Source of the DNA: Oribacterium sp. NK2B42
GTDB taxonomy: Bacteria > Bacillota > Clostridia > Lachnospirales > Lachnospiraceae
Direction of reading: 5' to 3'
Assembly: GCF_000424445.1 (NCBI RefSeq)
Contig: NZ_KE384190.1
Span: forward strand, 3,597 to 67,596
Length of the DNA: 64,000 nt
In this document: piece by piece, positions 47,434-56,625 of the stretch
How the letters are laid out: the number at the start of each line of letters is the position of its first letter
How positions within the stretch are numbered: the first letter of the stretch is position 1
Translations under genes and position numbers: made by a program
Notes under the pieces: generated by a model
What the model was told of the DNA's origin: nothing
The model's database searches: none
The model's input: only the letters and a program-made list of their open reading frames with translations

Positions 47434-50379
47434 TTAACCAAATATATCGTCTATAATTTCCTCTACCTTCTGTGAATCAAGGGAACCATTCTCATCATAC
47501 GTAACAATGAGATTCCTTCCTTCCTCAATCCCGTTCTTCTTATAAAACGCCTTCTTATCTTCCCATCGTTTCTTATACTTGGGATCATCCATCATACCAC
47601 AGTGCTCCCAGTACCATTCCTCTCCGGTATCATCGTCCACCACTTTGAAATCAGGACGCTTCACCTTACCTTCAAGCATAAGCTCAGGCTCATAAATATA
47701 TTCTAGATTATGATAATGCAGTGCATTTGCAATGATCACTTCTGACTTGGAGCGCACAAGTTCCCCACGAACTGTCTTATGCACAAGCCTGTCTTCATAG
47801 AACTGATCCCCAACTTTTACCACCTGAGGACGCATATCAACATCCCCATCGTGGAACACGTCAGCAAAAAGATCTGTAAACCGTCTAGCAATATCCGAAT
47901 TCTCTTCTGAAGCGTATTTCAGAAGGTGATATGATTCCTGATTGTAAAGGATAATGATTTTTCTAGTCTGCCTTGTCAGTGATGTATAAAGCATTTCCCT
48001 CGATATGATACGGCACGGCTCCGCAAGCACAAGAATAACTGTATCAAACTGGCTACCCTGAGCCTTATGTACTGTTAGCGCATAGGCAAGTTCCAAGCAA
48101 GCTGTTCCATCCTCTTCACTGAAGTCTTTTGCCGTATAAGTGTATGAGAATCCTTTCTGCGACGAAAACTCCACGTGAAGATAATCATTCGCCTTCTTTG
48201 CGGAATATGAGCCACAGGCAATTCCTATCTCCCCGTTTGCCACATAATTCCGGCTGTCATCCTTAGGCCATGCATCCCTGCCATTGTTAATGACATTGAT
48301 GACCTTATCGCCATATATGATATTTTCAGGTCCCAGCGCTTTAGGTATCCTCTTTTTTGTCCCATAGTACTTTGAAACCCGAAGGAGTTTCTCCCTATAT
48401 TTCAGATGGATCAGTCTGTTAATATTCATAACGCCTTGCGGCATATTACGAACTGGTGCGAGTATCTGCCACTTCTCAGCAAACTCAGCACATCCGGTAT
48501 TGAAGAAAATACCATAATCACCCTTAGTACCGCCCAGCGAAAGATCAAAGCCCTCCTGATCATCCACGTTATCCATGCCGATTTCTTTAGCCATAATCTG
48601 TAGGAGCTTTTCTTCAAGTTCTTCCTTTGTGGACCAACGGGAAAATAGTATGTTTCCGCTGTTTCCTTTCTCAATCTCTGATACAACATCACCATCTGGA
48701 GCATCCTCAGCATTTGTGAAGAGTTTTGAAAGCTCTACATCAAGACGCTCTTCATCAGAACTCTGCCTGCGGTTGACAGTGAGCTCACCATAACAATTAC
48801 ATACCCTAGGAAATACTCCGTCCTTCAGGTTCATCCTTAACAGATTCACAAGATCAACAAAAGGACGACCGGCTCCTATAGGCGGCAGCTGATTCGGATC
48901 GCCAACGAAAATAATTCTCTTTGCTGCTTTCAAAGCCTGCATCAGCGCACCGAACATTTCTTCGGTAAGCATAGAAGCTTCATCTATGATGACTGTCTCC
49001 GGCACATCACGGAAATCATAACCGGATAGCTTATATCTCATATCATTCCAGTCAAAACGCTTGCTCCGTACAAGGAACTGAGCTACATTAAGTGCCGTCA
49101 AATCTTTTGCATCGTCTCCCATGCTGTCCAAAAGACGAACTGTAGCCTTACCAGTAGGTGCTAAAAGAAGAACACCGCCCGCCTTTATATCCGGCTGGTT
49201 GCAAAGTACTGAAAGCACCGTTGTTTTTCCTGTTCCGGCATCACCTACCAGTACTCCGATACGTGCTCCGGACAATTCTCCAAGAATAGCTGCTTTCTCA
49301 CGCCTTGCTCTTTCCTCATCGGAACCGGGATCCAGCTTCACTTTCTTTCCTTTGTCAAATTTAGCATCAAGAAGTCCGCGCCAATCCGCATTCACTTCCA
49401 GCTTATTTGCCTTAAGCCGCTTACTGATGCGTTTTTCAATTATTTCATCAAACTCGTTTATGCGAACAAGCTTGTAATATTCCGTTCCATCCTTCATTTC
49501 CCTGCGAATAATTTCTTTATGCAGGAACTTATCGATAGCATTAAGAATATCATTTGTGATCTTGCAAGCCGGATCAAGGATCATATCACGAATCTTATCC
49601 ACCATCTGATCGCATGGAAGTATCGTGTTCCCAGCAAGAGCTTCATTTTCCAATACCGCTACAGCAATTGCACGGGCACGTCTCTGATCATTATCTGAGG
49701 TGAGAGCCGTTGGATCCTCCAGTGGATACTTCTCTAACACAGATGCAACCGGAAATACCGCACAGTCAACCTTCTTCACAGAAACGTACAGCTTATTGAT
49801 CTTAAGCCTTGTCTGCTCATAGACAATGTACGGATTATCAATAATATCCTTATCGCTGCATTCAATACCCTGCTTAATGCGTTCGTTCTCATAAAAAAGG
49901 ACATACGCCTGTTCCAGATTCAATGAAAATCTGCTGAGTAAACGAAATAATGCCTTCCGTTCTTCAGGCATATTCTTCCAGGTCTTTTGTATAATGGGAG
50001 TAATCGCTTTCGCAAGCAGCGGATCCAAATATTCCTTTGGCTTTGCAATCAGCGAATCCAACCGCTCCCAGATATCAACGTAATCCTCCATATCTTCCTG
50101 CATACGCTTTGAGATAAGAATACCCTGCGGTATTTCAAGCGCACAAAGCATAGCACCCAAACCGGGGAAAGCACCTCTATCTTCCCATACAGTAGCCAGC
50201 TGTCGGTTCAACCATTCAAGAACATTGGAATAATCCTCATCAAGGCAGCTGTTGATAATCTCAAATGCCTTTATGCAGGACTGAAGCACGTCTATGACTG
50301 CATCATAGCTCACATGCTCGGATGCATACGAAAATTCACTAAAAGCGTCATTCGGCGCAAATACTGTAATGGATGCCAT
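47434..50379 (-). CDS. RecD/UvrD-C-like helicase with C-terminal nuclease module
   Basis: 981 residues. SF1 helicase motifs: GVLVGDAGTGKTT (Walker A, about 376-388), TVIIDEASMLTEE (motif II), IIFVGDPNQLPPIGAGRPF (motif III) and, at the end, LELAYALTVHKAQGSQFDTV with LYTSLTRQTRK (UvrD-C-like). The last 120 residues hold a nuclease-like module RGELVRSKSEVIIANALHYH, KRPDFKVVDDDTGEEWYW, EHCG, the same as in the 302-aa gene at 18856. Such helicase-nuclease proteins process DNA ends or attack foreign DNA. The ATG at 50379 lies within the end of the upstream frame (70-base overlap). Sequence on both sides of the overlap seems to continue one protein. Confidence 0.82.
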   Translation of the reverse strand: MASITVFAPNDAFSEFSYASEHVSYDAVIDVLQSCIKAFEIINSCLDEDYSNVLEWLNRQLATVWEDRGAFPGLGAMLCALEIPQGILISKRMQEDMEDYVDIWERLDSLIAKPKEYLDPLLAKAITPIIQKTWKNMPEERKALFRLLSRFSLNLEQAYVLFYENERIKQGIECSDKDIIDNPYIVYEQTRLKINKLYVSVKKVDCAVFPVASVLEKYPLEDPTALTSDNDQRRARAIAVAVLENEALAGNTILPCDQMVDKIRDMILDPACKITNDILNAIDKFLHKEIIRREMKDGTEYYKLVRINEFDEIIEKRISKRLKANKLEVNADWRGLLDAKFDKGKKVKLDPGSDEERARREKAAILGELSGARIGVLVGDAGTGKTTVLSVLCNQPDIKAGGVLLLAPTGKATVRLLDSMGDDAKDLTALNVAQFLVRSKRFDWNDMRYKLSGYDFRDVPETVIIDEASMLTEEMFGALMQALKAAKRIIFVGDPNQLPPIGAGRPFVDLVNLLRMNLKDGVFPRVCNCYGELTVNRRQSSDEERLDVELSKLFTNAEDAPDGDVVSEIEKGNSGNILFSRWSTKEELEEKLLQIMAKEIGMDNVDDQEGFDLSLGGTKGDYGIFFNTGCAEFAEKWQILAPVRNMPQGVMNINRLIHLKYREKLLRVSKYYGTKKRIPKALGPENIIYGDKVINVINNGRDAWPKDDSRNYVANGEIGIACGSYSAKKANDYLHVEFSSQKGFSYTYTAKDFSEEDGTACLELAYALTVHKAQGSQFDTVILVLAEPCRIISREMLYTSLTRQTRKIIILYNQESYHLLKYASEENSDIARRFTDLFADVFHDGDVDMRPQVVKVGDQFYEDRLVHKTVRGELVRSKSEVIIANALHYHNLEYIYEPELMLEGKVKRPDFKVVDDDTGEEWYWEHCGMMDDPKYKKRWEDKKAFYKKNGIEEGRNLIVTYDENGSLDSQKVEEIIDDIFG

Positions 50380-51122
50380 ATCAGGTCAGGATGGTCATTG
50401 GCATATTCCATCATCTGCTGATACGGAATCACAAAACCATCTTCATGATCCTCTCGGATAGAATGGCATATCATCGTCTCCCAGATCATCGACCTGAGAC
50501 TACCTTCATTCGTACAATTATGCTGGATCGCCGGAATGATCTTCTTTACGTGACCGATACCAATCACTACGCGCTTGGTATCTTCCACAAAAGGAACCTG
50601 CTTTGCATAGGCAATGCAAAGAGATTCGTCTTCCACCACATCTCCATAAAAATAATCAAATATTGCCTTGTGGTTTTCAGCGTCCTGTACCCACATGGTT
50701 TTGAACTTTAAGACCGGTTCACGTTCCTCCTGATAGTCGATATTATAAATGTCCTTAATACTAGCAATCCAGTCCTTCATAAGCCATGCAAAAGGACGAG
50801 CAGGGAAACTATACGGTGGATATGTCACATCCGTAGGAAGAAAGTGTCCGTGCGTAGCAGGATTGCTTTTCCTATACGGATGTTCTGTTGTCCTTATAAT
50901 CTCCTTTGGAGACATGAAACAGGCACCCTCATCAATACAACTGAGGGTATCGGCATGATCTGCCATACACTGTCCGCATATGGCAGCTTCCGCTTTATCA
51001 TTTCGGTTTTCTGAAATGTTCTTTAGTCGCAGACAGGCGTTGTTGCTTTCGGGATCTGCACATACAGTTCCATCCCATCCATGATCGTGCCAAGTCACCC
51101 TAACAGATATATGCTGCGGCAT
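50310..51122 (-). CDS. N-terminal part of the helicase system, probably split off
   Basis: 270 residues, no named family. It starts MPQHISVRVTWHDHGWDGTV after AGGAGGTAACC and has several Cys (VCADPE, NACLRL, ICGQCMAD), suggesting a metal site, then TEHPYRKSNPATHGHFLPT and a helical part. It ends in MMEYANDHPDLIW, after which the frame runs 22 codons to a stop. In the other frame the helicase continues VFAPNDAFSEFSYASEHVS at the very same place, and no ribosome site precedes its ATG. This pattern points to one long protein of about 1250 residues broken by a frameshift near 50370, or made by programmed frameshifting. Confidence 0.6.
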   Translation of the reverse strand: MPQHISVRVTWHDHGWDGTVCADPESNNACLRLKNISENRNDKAEAAICGQCMADHADTLSCIDEGACFMSPKEIIRTTEHPYRKSNPATHGHFLPTDVTYPPYSFPARPFAWLMKDWIASIKDIYNIDYQEEREPVLKFKTMWVQDAENHKAIFDYFYGDVVEDESLCIAYAKQVPFVEDTKRVVIGIGHVKKIIPAIQHNCTNEGSLRSMIWETMICHSIREDHEDGFVIPYQQMMEYANDHPDLIWHPLQYLRRMTLLVNFRMHPSM

Positions 51123-51147
51123 ATCGGTTACCTCCTACTTGATTGTT

Positions 51148-51250
51148 TTACTTCATTACCTTCTCCATCAGCGATGTGTAGCTATCCGCTACATCGTAAA
51201 CCACATTCTCACCGCTGATATCTTTGAAATGCTCCCTTGCACAAAAAGAA
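51148..51250 (-). pseudogene. C-terminal gene scrap
   Basis: A minus-strand frame with no start reads FCAREHFKDISGENVVYDVA, DSYTSLMEKVMK and stops at 51148. It lies between the methyltransferase and the helicase N-part. A degenerate inverted repeat (GGTACCGTGT ... ACACGGTGCC, 51254-51315) of the REP type separates it from the methyltransferase. I cannot name the source gene. Confidence 0.45.
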
Positions 51251-51322
51251 ATTGGTACCGTGTTCCCTGAAATAATTATTACAACCGTAAATATCTTGAA
51301 AGGGTACACGGTGCCTAGTATT

Positions 51323-51916
51323 CTAAGAATTCGTCTTTTGCAGTATCAGATTTAACCACTTCTCATCCTCTCTTCCGGGTCTCACATCCCCGGTTATCCA
51401 TTGATCCTTGATGACAAGTTCTTTTATGTCTTTGATAAAGCTTGCAAATGTCTCAGTAGTGAAGTCCGTGAAATATCGTCCGTTTCTGTCTCCCTCAAAG
51501 GTTCCATACTTAAATGAAGTATAGATGATTCCATCAGGGACCAATGCTTCCGACATCTTCAGAAATACTTCTTTTAACTCCGATTTGGGAAGATGAAGAA
51601 TTGAAGAACATGCCCAGATGCCGTCGTAAGCAGCGCTTTCATCCAGATCCAGAAACAGCATATGTTTAACTTCTATTCCGGTATACAGGCTTGCTGCCTT
51701 ACACAGTTCCACGGATCCATCAATGGCAGCAACCTCAAAACCTTTCTCGAGAAAGTACTTTGTATCCCTGCCGGAACCGCAACCAAAATCCAGAATCTTC
51801 TTTCCGGATAAAAGTCTTAAAAATCTATCCTGTGTAGCACTGAAATCAACAGATATAGTTCCTTGAATGAAGGCCTCGGCATTATTGTTGTAATAGTTTA
51901 ATGTAGTATCCGTCAT
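51323..51916 (-). CDS. Class I SAM-dependent methyltransferase
   Basis: 197 residues. Motif I is KKILDFGCGSGRDTKYFLEK, followed by VAAIDGSVELC (motif II acidic residue) and DGIWACSSILHLPKSEL (motif IV region). The fold and small size suit a TehB/UbiE-like small-molecule methyltransferase. It lies divergent to the NERD gene; 74 bases separate the two starts and hold both promoters. Substrate unknown. Confidence 0.88.
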   Translation of the reverse strand: MTDTTLNYYNNNAEAFIQGTISVDFSATQDRFLRLLSGKKILDFGCGSGRDTKYFLEKGFEVAAIDGSVELCKAASLYTGIEVKHMLFLDLDESAAYDGIWACSSILHLPKSELKEVFLKMSEALVPDGIIYTSFKYGTFEGDRNGRYFTDFTTETFASFIKDIKELVIKDQWITGDVRPGREDEKWLNLILQKTNS

Positions 51917-51990
51917 TGATTACCTCTATGCTGTATTCATTCGTTTCTATGTTATACTTATATTATATTCAAATTCAGGAGATAATCGAG

Positions 51991-52956
51991 ATGTCTTTGT
52001 TTGCAAGATCAGAAGTAACAATACTTAAAGAGTCTAGTGATGCCAAGGAGTACCTGTCAAAGCTGGAAGAATTTCAGGCTACAATAAAGAAAGGCTCACC
52101 GCTTCATAGGAAAATAGATAAAGAGATTTCTATCGTTAAGGCCGGTATCATAGGCGAGGAAAATATCCTCTTCGAACTTAAAAATAGTGGCATGGATCTT
52201 GTTGTGCTTCATGATATCTGTTTAGTTGACCAGGACGGAAACTCAGCGCAGATCGATTTTCTTGTTATTACTCCTTATGTCAGAGTATTTATCGAGTGCA
52301 AGAACTTGTTCGGCGACATAGAAATTAACAACAAGGGTGAGTTTATCAGAACCATTGAATATGGTAGTAAAAAATACAAGGAAGGCCTTTACAGTCCAAT
52401 CACTCAGAACGAACGCCATTTGCTTGTATTTAAGAATTGTATTACCGAGAATAAAAACATTGTTTTACGTGTTGGCATCGAAAAAATGTTTGATCATTGG
52501 AATAGGTCTTTAGTTGTATTAGCGAATCCAAAGACGCTCTTGAATGATAAATATGCTCCAAAAGATATTAATTCCAAAGTTATAAGGGCAGACCAGCTAA
52601 TCAAAACACTTAAAACATTAACATCATCAGATAAGTCCAGTAAAAAAGAGATGTTGGACGATGGTAACAATATTCTCTCTATGAATCACGAGGAAAGAAA
52701 AGATTACCTTGAAAAGTTCCTGAAGATGAAGGAAGAAATGGAAGCTGAGGCTCAACCTACACCTTCTTCAACCACTCCATCACCCGAGCTTTCTTCTATC
52801 CCAGCATTGCATGAGGAAGAAAAGCTTTGTCCTAGATGCGGTAGTAAGATGATTCTGAGAACAGCCAAGAAAGCCCAATACAAAGGAAATCAGTTTTGGG
52901 GATGCAGCCAGTACCCCAAGTGCAGATATATAGAAAATATTATATTGGACCTATGA
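51991..52956 (+). CDS. NERD nuclease-related protein with topoisomerase zinc finger
   Basis: About 321 residues from ATG 51991, which has AGGAGATA ahead; an in-frame ATG at 51916 is rejected because it lies in the divergent promoter. NERD domain at about 55-170: GIIGEENILFELKNSGMDLV, SAQIDFLVITPYVRVFIECK (D...E-x-K) as in nuclease-related domains. A basic middle is followed by Pro/Ser-rich linker, then a zf-C4_Topoisom at 280-321: LCPRCGSKMIL and FWGCSQYPKCRY. Such proteins may act on DNA repair or foreign DNA. It is the only long plus-strand gene here besides the IS66 tnpA. Confidence 0.85.
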   Translation: MSLFARSEVTILKESSDAKEYLSKLEEFQATIKKGSPLHRKIDKEISIVKAGIIGEENILFELKNSGMDLVVLHDICLVDQDGNSAQIDFLVITPYVRVFIECKNLFGDIEINNKGEFIRTIEYGSKKYKEGLYSPITQNERHLLVFKNCITENKNIVLRVGIEKMFDHWNRSLVVLANPKTLLNDKYAPKDINSKVIRADQLIKTLKTLTSSDKSSKKEMLDDGNNILSMNHEERKDYLEKFLKMKEEMEAEAQPTPSSTTPSPELSSIPALHEEEKLCPRCGSKMILRTAKKAQYKGNQFWGCSQYPKCRYIENIILDL

Positions 52957-52995
52957 ATACAAAACCACGTACAATGAAACCGTGTTTTTTGTATT
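52956..52995. terminator. Bidirectional terminator between two NERD genes
   Basis: Inverted repeat AATACAAAACCACG / CGTGTTTTTTGTATT with an 11-base loop, one unpaired base, T-rich on plus strand and A-rich for the minus direction. It serves the convergent genes at 51991 and 53005. Confidence 0.7.
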
Positions 52996-53004
52996 CTTTG
53001 AATT

Positions 53005-53769
53005 TTATATTTTCTTTGTATAGCGGCATTTAGGATAATTACTACAGCCATAGAAATCACCATATTTGCCATTTCTTTTTACAAGGTCTCCACCACATTT
53101 GGGACATATACCTTCTTGTATGGAATGTTTCTCGTTATTCGTTTTTTCTTGAATACCACTTATATGAGCTTGACAAGTTTCTCCCGAATCAACATTGGCT
53201 ATCGTGATTATTCCAAATATTGAATTCATTTTTTCTTCACTCAAACACATGGTTTCAGAATTAGATCTTATTGTTTTGTTTAGATCCCCCCACTTTACAA
53301 CGAGGGCGTTATTAAATTTGATCTTTAAATTAGCATATCCTGGAAAGGTTACAATTGGTATAATAGGAACTCCAGATATATCATATTCTTTAAGTAATGC
53401 TTCAATAGCTTTTACATGCCCGTAGTTTTGGTGGATTGGATTCATAAACTTATTTTTATGCCCATAAATAGATTGTGTCCATTCTCTTCCGTTCTCAAAG
53501 CCTAAAATCCAGCCTTTATAATTTTTGACTTCAATAACAAATATTCCATAACGAGATACTACTATATGATCGATCTGTGTTGTGCCTTGTCTTGCTCGAA
53601 TCATCACATTATGAAGAACCTTATAGTCTTCATTGTTAAGACCGCAAAGCAAGGTCGATATAGATGCTTCTCCTATGAAACCTTTAATCAAAGGTAACCA
53701 TATATTTTTTGTGAGTCTCAAGCAAATATAAATACCAATAAGTATCCATAACCAGTCATATTGCCTCAT
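53005..53769 (-). CDS. Membrane-anchored NERD protein with zinc finger
   Basis: 254 residues. One N-terminal membrane helix ([16 protein letters not shown]). The NERD core is [40 protein letters not shown] (D...E-x-K) and [12 protein letters not shown]. The C-terminus is a topoisomerase-type zinc finger [30 protein letters not shown]. It resembles the neighbouring NERD protein in architecture but carries the membrane anchor. ATG 53769 has GGGAGG 10 bases ahead. The two are convergent and may be parts of one defence locus. Confidence 0.85.
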   Translation of the reverse strand: MRQYDWLWILIGIYICLRLTKNIWLPLIKGFIGEASISTLLCGLNNEDYKVLHNVMIRARQGTTQIDHIVVSRYGIFVIEVKNYKGWILGFENGREWTQSIYGHKNKFMNPIHQNYGHVKAIEALLKEYDISGVPIIPIVTFPGYANLKIKFNNALVVKWGDLNKTIRSNSETMCLSEEKMNSIFGIITIANVDSGETCQAHISGIQEKTNNEKHSIQEGICPKCGGDLVKRNGKYGDFYGCSNYPKCRYTKKI

Positions 53770-53884
53770 GACGCAAACCTCCCGTGGTTGATTACTTGAT
53801 TAGTATAACTTAGAAGATTACGTAATACATCAAATAATTAAAAGGGCTCAGTTATCTAAAATACTCGGGGTTAACGTGACAGGT

Positions 53885-53920
53885 AAAAAGCGTGACTATC
53901 TTTTATGATAATCACACTTT
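53885..53920 (-). terminator. Terminator after the HNH membrane gene
   Basis: Stem AAAGTGTGATTATC / GATAGTCACGCTTT on the minus strand with two mismatched pairs and loop ATAAAA, then TT. It lies 21 bases after the stop at 53941. Confidence 0.7.
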
Positions 53921-53940
53921 AATGGTGCATTATTATTTTA

Positions 53941-55590
53941 TTAAGGCAATATCTTAGCACTTTTACTTCTATTGCACTTCCAGCATAATGTTTGAAGATT
54001 GTTTTCTTCTGTTACACCACCTTTAGCTACAGGTATAATATGGTCTATTTCAAGCAATAGATTAGGTTCTTTATAAGTAGAGTTGCCACAGAACTTACAA
54101 GTAAAGTCATCTCTTTCTTTAATGTACTGACGCAGCTTACTAGTCATTAAAGCTCGTTGTTCCTTAGCAAAGGATGCCATCGAAAGTTTACTTTGAAGGA
54201 TATTTATCAGCTCTATGATAGTTTCTTCCGTCATAGGAACGGTAAAATTACGTTGAGCCATACCACCATTTGAAGTGTAATTAAACTTGTATTCTACAGT
54301 TAAGGCACTCTCACTGATGTTAGCAAAACCAAGTCTTGAATAAAAACCATCTTCATCATTCTCCATTATATAAGATGGAACATTTGTAATATATTGTTGG
54401 TAATCCTTCTTATAATTATCGATGATTTGCTTCGCATCTTTCAAAGTTTCAAGTTCTTCAACAAGAAGCTGAAGCTTCTGAATCTGTTCCGGATATTGAT
54501 CCTTATTAGGATAAAAATATTTGATAATGTATTCTATAGGGCTATTTTCCGCACTTGCAAAAACCTGAGCAGATACTTCTGCAGTAAAAGGAGTTATGCT
54601 CTTTTTATAGGGCCTGATGTAATCATATTCATCATCAATTACGGTTTCATTTCGTGTGACTCTTGATCCGAAAAGTTTGGAAATAGACTGCGCTTTCTCA
54701 TTAATATACTCATTAAATTCTTTCTGTGATTCCATCAATGAATTGCAGGTTGTTTTGATGCCCGCAAATTCAGAAGAATCATAGTAATCAAGAATTCTCT
54801 GATTTCTTTCTGTAATGGCATCAACTTTTTGCTTGATATTAGAAATGAAATTTCCTATGACAGTCCATTCGTCGCTATCAATATCCTTAATCTTTTTAAT
54901 ACTATTAACCGTTCTGTCAAACAAAGAGGCTATATTCTTATCAAGTTCAGCTTGATCTTCTTTGATTACTAGCTTATCTTTATAACTATTTGCTGTGTCT
55001 ACGATTTCATTTACTAAGGCATAATACTCATGATGTTTTTTATCAAGCTGTTCTTTATTCTTACTCTTAATCATCTGATTATATTCACTCTTACTCATTA
55101 TAGGTGCAGGATCTTCAATAAGAGCATTTACATGAAACTGAGTATACTTGATGGTTTTATTGTTATAACTTCTTCCAGTAGGAGAACTATAGCTAATAAC
55201 AACATCAAATGTGTCCAAGTGTTTTAAGTTTTCCTTGATTTCTGCTTCAACCTTAGAATACATTGGCCATGCGCTGAACTCATTTTCTTTAAGAAATGAT
55301 TCAAGTAGTGTTTTATATTGTCTTTTCTTAGCCAAAGTATTAGATACATATTCAAGTCTTTGCCTATTTTCTTTGAAGTACTGAACAAATGTATAATTAT
55401 CAACAGCCTTGGCGCTCTTACAATATACATAATCATCAGGTGTTAAATATTCTAAATAGGGCAATCCTAAATGATTAAGAATACTTACTTTTGCTTTCTT
55501 GTATTGTTTTTTCTGTATTTCTTCATTAATAGCTTTTGTTATAATTGCAACTAGAATTATCACTAAAACGAATATGATAATAAATTCCAT
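53941..55590 (-). CDS. Membrane-anchored HNH endonuclease, long coiled coil
   Basis: About 549 residues from ATG 55590 (EFIIIFVLVIILVAIITKAI); the ATG at 55641 lacks support while AAGGA stands 9 bases before the chosen one. A membrane helix at the very N-terminus, a long helical and coiled-coil body (about 60-470), and a C-terminal HNH domain at about 485-549: DDFTCKFCGNSTYKE, LLEIDHIIPVAKGGVTEENN, LQTLCWKCNRSKSA. All four zinc Cys and the D-H pair are present. HNH with a membrane anchor and coiled body is unusual and suggests cutting of incoming DNA at the membrane. No partner gene is coupled; the NERD genes are neighbours. Confidence 0.82.
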   Translation of the reverse strand: MEFIIIFVLVIILVAIITKAINEEIQKKQYKKAKVSILNHLGLPYLEYLTPDDYVYCKSAKAVDNYTFVQYFKENRQRLEYVSNTLAKKRQYKTLLESFLKENEFSAWPMYSKVEAEIKENLKHLDTFDVVISYSSPTGRSYNNKTIKYTQFHVNALIEDPAPIMSKSEYNQMIKSKNKEQLDKKHHEYYALVNEIVDTANSYKDKLVIKEDQAELDKNIASLFDRTVNSIKKIKDIDSDEWTVIGNFISNIKQKVDAITERNQRILDYYDSSEFAGIKTTCNSLMESQKEFNEYINEKAQSISKLFGSRVTRNETVIDDEYDYIRPYKKSITPFTAEVSAQVFASAENSPIEYIIKYFYPNKDQYPEQIQKLQLLVEELETLKDAKQIIDNYKKDYQQYITNVPSYIMENDEDGFYSRLGFANISESALTVEYKFNYTSNGGMAQRNFTVPMTEETIIELINILQSKLSMASFAKEQRALMTSKLRQYIKERDDFTCKFCGNSTYKEPNLLLEIDHIIPVAKGGVTEENNLQTLCWKCNRSKSAKILP

Positions 55591-55740
55591 ATATATAATC
55601 CTTCTTAGAATCTTAAACGTATGATTGCAGTTTGAAATCAATAAATATATTAAATTAATGTTACCATATATTTATCTGTCCACTCTTATATCGGCTTAAT
55701 ATTGAATAATATAATTCTACCGGAGTGACCGAAAAAACTG

Positions 55741-55826
55741 GCAAGCAGTGACATCCTGTACAGAATGTCTCCGTTGCTTGTTGAGGGGTAGCCCCCAATC
55801 CCCCTGATCTGCTCGTTGACGAGCAG
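55741..55826. other. oriT-like region of a mobilisable element, no relaxase near
   Basis: Hairpin GCAAGCAGTGACAT...ATGTCTCCGTTGCTTG (55741-55780) followed by TTGAGGGGTAGCCCCCAATC (55781-55800) and a second hairpin CTGCTCGT-TG-ACGAGCAG (55809-55826). This combination precedes relaxase genes in conjugative elements of Clostridia (recalled). No relaxase is within the window. Confidence 0.5.
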
Positions 55827-55909
55827 GGCTAATCACATTGTTTTCTTTTGTTGTCTCTACATCAGTTCGTGGATTTTTTCAAAACCATTTGCAGCTTGTT
55901 CTCAGATTT

Positions 55910-56107
55910 TCACTCATTCCATACTGAACCATTCAATAGCTTTTGATTTTTGACCACCAGGTTCTCTCCAATCTTTTCGAACCCTTCACGGATGACTTGC
56001 ACCGTATGATTGCCATTCACTATAGATTCAGACACTCTGATCCTGAATGGAAACATTCCCTTTGCTTCCTCGTTAAAAATTTCAGATTCAAATAATACTC
56101 GTTCCAT
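55910..56107 (-). CDS. Small conserved-looking protein, unknown
   Basis: 65 residues with ribosome site AGGTGAAGC before ATG 56107. Sequence MERVLFESEIFNEEAKGMFP and SESIVNGNHTVQVIREGFEK is acidic and soluble, no motif. It follows by 37 bases the small broken gene at 56144-56389 and precedes the oriT-like region, so it is likely a leftover of a mobile element. Confidence 0.5.
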   Translation of the reverse strand: MERVLFESEIFNEEAKGMFPFRIRVSESIVNGNHTVQVIREGFEKIGENLVVKNQKLLNGSVWNE

Positions 56108-56143
56108 GCTTCACCTCACATTTAAGATCTATTGACATTTAGT

Positions 56144-56389
56144 TCATGATTGATTCATACCTTTTATACAGAAGATTCCGTCCCGTATAAAATCTTTTGC
56201 ATCTGTATCAAACCCCTGCTTGTAAAGATACTCCTCCTGGTCAAGTACTTCTCTCTATTTTTCACGGAATGCTTCTACATTAATGCCACAGCTTTCTGCA
56301 ATCTCATAATCATCGTAGCCGGCAGCATATTTGATTCTCACATCTATGTTTTTAACCATAATTGTTTTCTTCTTAAGAGTCCTAAACAT
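56144..56389 (-). pseudogene. Small helix-turn-helix-like gene with in-frame stop
   Basis: GGGAGGATTTA precedes ATG 56389. The protein reads MVKNIDVRIKYAAGYDDYEI, AESCGINVEAFREK, then TAG at 56255, and continues in the same frame REVLDQEEYLYKQGFDTDAK to a TGA at 56144. A TGG to TAG change would explain the break. The first part alone (44 residues) resembles a small DNA-binding helix protein. It could still be read as a short peptide. Confidence 0.6.
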
Positions 56390-56575
56390 TAAATCCTCCC
56401 AATAATCATTAGCTTAAAGATTTATATATAAAAATATTGTTATAGAAATAGAATGCATCCGCCATTGTATTGGTCACGGATGCAGCTATGTGTTTAAAAA
56501 GAAATCATTTTTGGTGTTGATTCTTTTTAAGTTATACATACAGTAACATATGGGCATAGCAAAAAAATGTGCATT
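56390..56575. other. Intergenic, AT-rich
   Basis: No gene or clear repeat seen apart from an imperfect GCATCCG/CGGATGC pair around 56454-56484. Confidence 0.35.
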
Positions 56576-56620
56576 AAAAAAGGAGGGCAGATAGCCATAT
56601 TTAATAGCTAACTGCCCTCT
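56576..56620 (-). terminator. Terminator with T-run
   Basis: Stem GAGGGCAG(T/A)TAGC on both sides (56583-56619), followed on the minus strand by six T. It ends the scrap at 56626-56752. Confidence 0.8.
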
Positions 56621-56625
56621 TACGG

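Noticed and set aside
51916-51990. Upstream start of the plus-strand NERD gene
   Set aside because: The 25 extra residues lie in the divergent promoter region, and a good ribosome site precedes the ATG at 51991.
56150-56392. 80-codon plus-strand frame
   Set aside because: It is antisense to the small gene at 56144-56389, which has a strong ribosome site and protein-like sequence.
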